From Caulobacter segnis ATCC 21756 (lineage in GTDB: Bacteria; Pseudomonadota; Alphaproteobacteria; Caulobacterales; Caulobacteraceae), in NCBI RefSeq assembly GCF_000092285.1, contig NC_014100.1, positions 4,402,001 through 4,466,000 on the forward strand: 64,000 nucleotides of DNA, in the 5' to 3' direction. The notes under the pieces were generated by a model. That model ran no database searches and was not told where the DNA came from. It saw only the letters and a list, made by a program, of their open reading frames with translations. Every line of letters starts with the position of its first letter. The stretch's first letter is position 1. A program made the translations under genes and the position numbers. Below, one piece after another: positions 59,248-64,000 of the stretch.

Positions 59248-62100
59248 ATGATCCGCACCGCCAAGTTCGCCTTCGTGGCGGCCGCTCTCTCGACCACGGC
59301 GCTTTCGCCCGTGGCTCTGGCGGCGGCGACCGCGCCCACAAAACCCCAGGTCGCGGCTGCGTCGATCAAGGCGCCGCCGATCGTCTATCAGCAGCGCGTC
59401 CTCTCGAACGGGATGAAGGTCTTCACCTCGCGCGACGCCACAACTCCGAACGTTTCGGTGCAAGTCTGGTACGGCGTTGGCTCCAAGGACGATCCGCGCG
59501 GTCGCTCCGGCTTCGCGCACCTCTTCGAACACCTGATGTTCAAGGCCACGCGCAACATGCCCAGCGAGACGCTGGACCGCCTGACCGAGGATGTCGGCGG
59601 CTTCAACAACGCCTCGACCTGGGACGATTTCACCAACTACTACGAGGTTGCGCCCGCCAACCACCTGGAACGCCTCCTCTGGGCGGAGTCCGACCGTCTG
59701 AAGTCGCTGGTGATCGACGAGAACGTGTTCTCCTCGGAGCGCGACGTCGTGAAGGAAGAGCTGCGCCAGCGCGTCCTTGCCGATCCCTATGGTCGCTTCT
59801 TCGCGCTCTCGATTCCCCAGCAGTCGTTCACGACACACCCCTACCAACGCCCGGGCATCGGCTCGATCGAGGAGCTGGACGCCGCCACCGTCGACGACGT
59901 GCGCGCCTTCCACCAGACCTTCTACCGGCCGGATAACGCCGCCCTGATCGTCGTGGGTAATTTCGATCAGGCCAAGCTGGATGCGATGATCGACCAGTAC
60001 TTCGGCGGAATCGCCAAGCCGGCCGGCGACATTCCCAAAGTCACCGTCGTCGAGCCGGCGCGCTCAGGCCCGAAGACCGTGAGCACCTACGGTCCGAACG
60101 TACCGCTGCCCGCCCTTGCGATCACTTGGCTGGCGCCGGCCGCCGCCGACAAGGACGCTCCGGCCCTGACCGTGCTCGACGCCATCCTGTCGGCCGGCAA
60201 ATCCTCGCGCCTCTACGACAGCCTCGTCTATGAGCAGAAGATCGCCCAGTCGGTCTTTTCCAGCGCCCCCAACAACGCTCAGCCGGGCCTCTTCTATGTC
60301 GGCGCGATCATGGCCGGCGGCAAGACGGTGCAGCAGGGCGAGACCGCCCTGCGCGCCCAGGTCGCCCGCCTTCGCGACGGCTTGATCACGCCGGCCGAGC
60401 TCGCTGAAGCTAAAGCGGGGCTGCTGGCCGATGCGGTCCGCCGCCGCGAAGAGATTGACGGCCGCGGCTTCGCCATCGGCTACGCCCTGATGACCGAGGG
60501 CGACGCCGCCCGCGCCAACGCCAATCTGGCCGCGCTGCAGGCGGTCACGGCCACGGACGTTCAGCGCGTGGCGCGCAAGTATCTGGCCGACGACAAGCGC
60601 ACTGTGATCCGATACCTGCCGGAGAAAGACCGTCCGGCGGGTGAGAAGGACGCCACGCCGCCAATCCCGAAGGTCGCTTCGGTGAAATACGACGGCCCCG
60701 TCACTACGCTTGCGCCGGAAGGCGAGCGCCAGGCGCCGCCGCCGATCGCTCCGCCCATTCCGGCGACACTGCCGACACCGGCGGAAAAGACGCTGGCCAA
60801 CGGCTTGCGGGTCATCGTGGCCAAGTCCAGCGACCTCCCCCTGATCACCGCAGACCTGACGGTGCGCGGCGGCGCGAGTTCCGACCCCACGGGTCTGGCG
60901 GGTGTTTCCAGCCTGACCGCCGAATTGCTGACGGAAGGCACGGCCACGCGTTCCGCGACCCAGGTCGCGCGCGAGACCGAGGCTCTGGGCGCCAACCTCG
61001 AAGCTGGTTCGGGGTGGGAGGCGGCTTCGCTGACCCTGAGCGTCACTGAGAACAACGCCGCGCCCGCCATGACCATCATGGCCGACGTGGCGCAGAATCC
61101 AGCCTTCGCGGCGACCGAACTCGACCGGGTCCGCGCCGAGACGCTCGACAGCCTGTCCGTCGCCTATCAGCGCCCCGGCAGCCTCGCCAGTTTCGCCGCC
61201 GCACCGGTGCTCTATGCGGGCTCGTCGTACGGCCATGTAGCGGGGGGCACGCCGGGCTCGCTGCCGAAGATCAAGCGCACGGACCTCGCCAAGACGCACT
61301 CGGCTTATTGGCGGCCCGACAACGCCGTCCTGGTGCTGACCGGCAACCTGACGCCCGAAGCCGGCTTCGCTCTGGCCGAGAAGGCGTTCGGCGATTGGAA
61401 GAAGCCCGCCTCGCCGGCGCCCGCGCCCCCCGCCGCCCCCAGCGGCTACCAGCCTCGCAACGTGGTCATCGACCTGCCCGGCACAGGCCAGGCGGCCGTG
61501 GTTCTCGCCAAGCCGGCGATCACCCGCACCGACCCGAACTACTATCAAGGCGTCGTGGCCAACACGGTCCTGGGTGTGGGCTTCTCCTCGCGCTTGAACC
61601 AGGAAATCCGCATCAAGCGCGGCCTTTCCTATGGCGCCGGCTCCAGCCTGACGCCCCAGGGGCGCTTCGGCGGCTTCTCCGCGCGGGTGCAGACCAAGAA
61701 CCCGTCAGCGGCGGAGGTGGTGTCGTTGACGCGCGCCGAGCTGACCCGTCTGGCCTCCGAACCGGCCACGGCCGGCGAACTGACCGCGCGCAAATCGGTG
61801 CTGGTCGGTGGTTTCGGCCGCGATCTCGGTACGTCGGAAGGCCTGGCCAATATCCTCGGCAATCTCGCCGTCTACGGTGTGCCGCTGACGGAAATCCAGA
61901 CCTACGCCGCCAAGGTCGAGGCGGTGACGCCGGAAGAGGTGCAGGCTTTCGCCAAGACTCAACTGGATCCCGCCCAGATGAGCGTGATCGTCGCGGGCGA
62001 CGCCAAGGCCATGGGCGAGGACCTCGCCAAGGTGGCCCCCAACGCCACGGTGATCCCGGCCGCCAAGCTCGACCTCGACAGCCCGACCTTGGCTAAATGA
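59248..62100 (+). CDS. M16-family zinc peptidase (two-domain, exported)
   Basis: 950 residues. MIRTAKFAFVAAALSTTALS is a signal peptide. The first M16 unit has the inverted zinc motif H-x2-E-H in SGFAHLFEHLMFKATRN and the distal Glu in VVKEELRQRVLADP, so it is active. The second unit (from about residue 520) keeps the fold (LANGLRVIVAKSSDLPLITA, LTAELLTEGTATRSATQVAR) but lacks HxxEH, as is usual in pitrilysin-type pairs. It acts in the periplasm on peptides. It is divergent from bphO. Confidence 0.93.
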   Translation: MIRTAKFAFVAAALSTTALSPVALAAATAPTKPQVAAASIKAPPIVYQQRVLSNGMKVFTSRDATTPNVSVQVWYGVGSKDDPRGRSGFAHLFEHLMFKATRNMPSETLDRLTEDVGGFNNASTWDDFTNYYEVAPANHLERLLWAESDRLKSLVIDENVFSSERDVVKEELRQRVLADPYGRFFALSIPQQSFTTHPYQRPGIGSIEELDAATVDDVRAFHQTFYRPDNAALIVVGNFDQAKLDAMIDQYFGGIAKPAGDIPKVTVVEPARSGPKTVSTYGPNVPLPALAITWLAPAAADKDAPALTVLDAILSAGKSSRLYDSLVYEQKIAQSVFSSAPNNAQPGLFYVGAIMAGGKTVQQGETALRAQVARLRDGLITPAELAEAKAGLLADAVRRREEIDGRGFAIGYALMTEGDAARANANLAALQAVTATDVQRVARKYLADDKRTVIRYLPEKDRPAGEKDATPPIPKVASVKYDGPVTTLAPEGERQAPPPIAPPIPATLPTPAEKTLANGLRVIVAKSSDLPLITADLTVRGGASSDPTGLAGVSSLTAELLTEGTATRSATQVARETEALGANLEAGSGWEAASLTLSVTENNAAPAMTIMADVAQNPAFAATELDRVRAETLDSLSVAYQRPGSLASFAAAPVLYAGSSYGHVAGGTPGSLPKIKRTDLAKTHSAYWRPDNAVLVLTGNLTPEAGFALAEKAFGDWKKPASPAPAPPAAPSGYQPRNVVIDLPGTGQAAVVLAKPAITRTDPNYYQGVVANTVLGVGFSSRLNQEIRIKRGLSYGAGSSLTPQGRFGGFSARVQTKNPSAAEVVSLTRAELTRLASEPATAGELTARKSVLVGGFGRDLGTSEGLANILGNLAVYGVPLTEIQTYAAKVEAVTPEEVQAFAKTQLDPAQMSVIVAGDAKAMGEDLAKVAPNATVIPAAKLDLDSPTLAK

Positions 62101-62110
62101 CGAAGGGCCA

Positions 62111-62137
62111 GGAGCGCCGTAGGCGACACGGCGCTCC
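62111..62137. terminator. Hairpin between the convergent M16 and mscL genes
   Basis: A perfect 10-bp stem GGAGCGCCGT/ACGGCGCTCC with a seven-base loop in the 52-base gap. No U-run, so the strength is uncertain. Confidence 0.55.
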
Positions 62138-62152
62138 GGGCTGCTCGACCGG

Positions 62153-62572
62153 CTACTTTGACTGGGCGAGCAGGTCGCGGATCTCTGTCAGGAGCTTCTC
62201 TTCCGGCGTCGGCGCCGGGGGCGCGGACGGCGCGGGCGTTTCGGCGTCCTTGCGGCGGATACCGTTGACCAGCTTGACCAGCATGAACACCACGGCCGCG
62301 ACGATGAAGAACTGGATCAGGGTGTTGATGAAGGCGCCGTACTGGACCGCGACCTTCTCGGCGGCCTCGGTCGCTGGATTATCGGGCCTAAGGACCCATT
62401 CCAGTTTGGAGAAATCCAAGCCGCCGGTCAGAAGGCCTATCGGCGGCATGATCACCTGATCGACCAGGCTCTTGACGATCCCGTTGAACGCCGCGCCGAT
62501 GATGACGCCGACGGCCAAGTCGATGACGTTGCCGCGCGCGATGAACTCGCGGAATTCTTTGACGACGCTCAT
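62153..62572 (-). CDS. mscL: Large-conductance mechanosensitive channel MscL
   Basis: 139 residues. [40 protein letters not shown] and [14 protein letters not shown] form the N-terminal helix, TM1 pore and loop; TM2 is [20 protein letters not shown]; the C-terminal helix is [14 protein letters not shown]. It opens under membrane tension to release solutes in osmotic downshock. The ATG follows a GAGG site. Confidence 0.97.
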   Translation of the reverse strand: MSVVKEFREFIARGNVIDLAVGVIIGAAFNGIVKSLVDQVIMPPIGLLTGGLDFSKLEWVLRPDNPATEAAEKVAVQYGAFINTLIQFFIVAAVVFMLVKLVNGIRRKDAETPAPSAPPAPTPEEKLLTEIRDLLAQSK

Positions 62573-62652
62573 GACGGCCTCCTCACCTCTTCAGAATGAG
62601 CGGAAGGCTGCGGGCGTTCGCGAGGCCGGGTCAAGCCCGACCGATTTGAAGC

Positions 62653-62943
62653 CTACTCGTCGCCATCGGCGTTCAGGCGCGCCCGAAGCTCCTTGCCGCT
62701 CTTGAAGAAGGGCACGTGCTTGGCGCGAACCTCGACAGCCTCCCCGGTGCGCGGGTTGCGCCCGGTGCGGGCCGGACGGGAGCGCACCGACAGGGCCCCA
62801 AAACCCCGCAGCTCCACGCGGCCGCCGTCCTCTAGAGCGCCGATCATGCGTTCCAGGATCACGCCAACGACGCGCTCGACGTCCTTCTGCGTCAGGTGCG
62901 GATTTTCATTCGCGAGCCTGGCGATGAGTTCAGACTTGATCAT
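62653..62943 (-). CDS. ihfB: Integration host factor beta subunit
   Basis: 96 residues: [60 protein letters not shown] and the DNA-bending arm [20 protein letters not shown]. The [11 protein letters not shown] arm and N-terminal MIKSELI are those of IhfB rather than HU. With IhfA (elsewhere) it bends DNA at chromosomal promoters and origins. It is 80 bases from mscL on the same strand. Confidence 0.95.
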   Translation of the reverse strand: MIKSELIARLANENPHLTQKDVERVVGVILERMIGALEDGGRVELRGFGALSVRSRPARTGRNPRTGEAVEVRAKHVPFFKSGKELRARLNADGDE

Positions 62944-63060
62944 CGATATCCCCGGAACGCCCCAAGACTAACAAGGCGCGATCGGACCTTTGCCCAACGA
63001 TGGCTGAGTCTTCAAGGGGTTGCGTGCGATTCCCGAACGAGGTTCGGTTAATGGGACGGA

Positions 63061-64000
63061 TCATGAGCCCTTCGGCGCGCGTACGATCTGGACTTCGCCG
63101 GCAAGACGCCGGGCGGCCTTGTTGGCCTCCTCGACATCGGCGAAAGGCAGTTCGCGGCCAATGCTCCGACTGGACTGCGTGAACCGCGCCACGCCGTCGC
63201 GCAGCTCAGCTGTCCGGCTGACCTCGACATTGGCCACCCGCCCGGACCAGTTCGGGCCCTTCACGGAAAAGCCGCCGCCCTGGTTTGGCAGAACCACTTC
63301 GATCACCGCGCTTGAATAGACCGGAAAGGCCGTGGCGTAGGGTGCGTCGGCATTGGGCCCCGGCTCTCGTCGCGGGAACGCTTTGACCGATCCGGAACCG
63401 GACCCCGGCAGCTTGTATTCCAGCGCGCCGACATCGTCGTTCAACCGCCATTCCATGTCGGCGACGCCGCTGATCACGATGCGGGCGACGCCTTGAGGGG
63501 TCACGTCGAAATCGATCTTCTCGATCGTCAGCCAGCTGTTGCTGCTGGAGAATTGCTGCTTCAGGGAGCGCTCGAGGTCCGCGCGCGGCGCAACGCGCAA
63601 CGCGCGCGCCAGGCCCAGTCCCCCCTCGCCGCGCAGGGTCGTGGTCATGACCGTCGGCGCGGGCTTGTCGAGACCGCCGGACGCGTCGATGCGGATCAGC
63701 CCCTCCGTGTCAGGTCTGTCGAGCGGCTTCTGCACGATCTCTTCGATGGCGGCGCCGCTCGCCCGGACAGGCAGGGCCCAACGGAAAGGCGGCGGCCGAA
63801 GATCATCGATGGCGCCCACGTCTCCTGAGCGCGTCCCGTCCAGCCAGTAGCTTTTGCCGTCGATGCGGGCGCGGACGAGCACATGGTTGAACAGGGCCGC
63901 GGAAGGCAGCCGCGCATCGAGCCCGTCACCACCGTTCGTCGACACCAGCACCGGCTCGGCCTCGACGCCCAGCTCCCGTAGGACCGTCAGGAGCAGCACT
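63061..64000 (-). CDS. DUF3857/transglutaminase-type protein, C-terminal part only
   Basis: At least 312 residues, with the N-terminus outside the window on the right. The visible start (LLLTVLRELGVEAEPVLVST, LPSAALFNHVLVRARIDGKS, YWLDGTRSGDVGAIDDL) is the transglutaminase-like core with the H and D of the Cys-His-Asp triad; the Cys would lie upstream. The remaining part resembles the beta-rich C-terminal domain of DUF3857 proteins. It is likely periplasmic; function unknown. Confidence 0.7.
   Translation of the reverse strand, partial: VLLLTVLRELGVEAEPVLVSTNGGDGLDARLPSAALFNHVLVRARIDGKSYWLDGTRSGDVGAIDDLRPPPFRWALPVRASGAAIEEIVQKPLDRPDTEGLIRIDASGGLDKPAPTVMTTTLRGEGGLGLARALRVAPRADLERSLKQQFSSSNSWLTIEKIDFDVTPQGVARIVISGVADMEWRLNDDVGALEYKLPGSGSGSVKAFPRREPGPNADAPYATAFPVYSSAVIEVVLPNQGGGFSVKGPNWSGRVANVEVSRTAELRDGVARFTQSSRSIGRELPFADVEEANKAARRLAGEVQIVRAPKGS

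Noticed and set aside
1..64000. CRISPR arrays, insertion sequences, prophage, tRNA and rRNA genes
   Set aside because: No spaced direct repeats, transposase or integrase motifs, or cloverleaf/TTCGANTC-type features with matching arms were seen by eye.

Overview
The window is a high-GC chromosomal segment of an alphaproteobacterium, almost certainly Caulobacter or a very close relative. The diagnostic genes are chpT (the CckA-to-CtrA/CpdR phosphotransferase) and, a few genes further on, the general stress response (GSR) core phyK-sigT-nepR-phyR in the arrangement I recall from Caulobacter crescentus. No tRNA, rRNA, insertion sequence, prophage or CRISPR array was seen. The only broken gene is hemW, which has a one-base frameshift.

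0-11.7 kb holds housekeeping genes: grpE and hrcA (heat shock), rph, an HtrA/PDZ protein that has lost two catalytic residues, an XRE/DUF2975 pair, a GST, rdgB, hemW (frameshifted), rsmI-yraN-sirB1, gshB and a comM-type ATPase with DnaA-box-like sites upstream. 11.7-20.4 kb holds a cytoplasmic hybrid histidine kinase, an AmpG-like permease, a membrane-anchored trypsin-like protease, a DUF350 protein, an ArsR/SRPBCC divergent pair with a palindromic operator, rlmN, an SDR and cysQ. 20.4-22.4 kb holds chpT, a CheY-like regulator and cheR.

23.6-33 kb is the most notable region: a GSR island. I find nine copies of a GGAAC-N16/17-CGTT motif (the known EcfG/SigT promoter form), each placed upstream of a gene or operon: the entericidin-like lipoprotein, nepR-sigT-phyK, phyR, a bicistron of small membrane proteins, a strongly structured sRNA that is probably GsrN, a glycine-zipper lipoprotein, a lipid kinase/metallophosphoesterase operon, a DUF1328 protein and a DUF883/holin-like pair. 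A tenth copy lies 33 kb away in front of heme oxygenase-bacteriophytochrome (bphO-bphP), which suggests that a red-light HWE/HisKA_2-type sensor kinase is itself stress-controlled. A soluble GAF-PAS-HWE-receiver kinase sits beside the island.

34.8-49.4 kb is metabolic: an AAC(6')-like acetyltransferase, a CoA transferase, an ABC transporter with a permease-M1 aminopeptidase fusion, FAH hydrolase-maiA, two beta-carbonic anhydrases, an Lrp-type regulator with alanine dehydrogenase, a SpsF-like cytidylyltransferase, an aldo/keto reductase and an XdhC protein. 49.4-55 kb holds a creatininase-family protein, then an AcoR-like regulator without an AAA+ domain, a 20-bp perfect palindrome, an aldehyde dehydrogenase and acs, together a plausible acetaldehyde-to-acetyl-CoA route. 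The end carries two small proteins, bphP/bphO, an M16 peptidase, mscL, ihfB and a partial DUF3857-type protein.

All functional calls come from reading motifs by eye; no searches were run. Gene starts were chosen from ribosome-binding sites, overlaps and family length.
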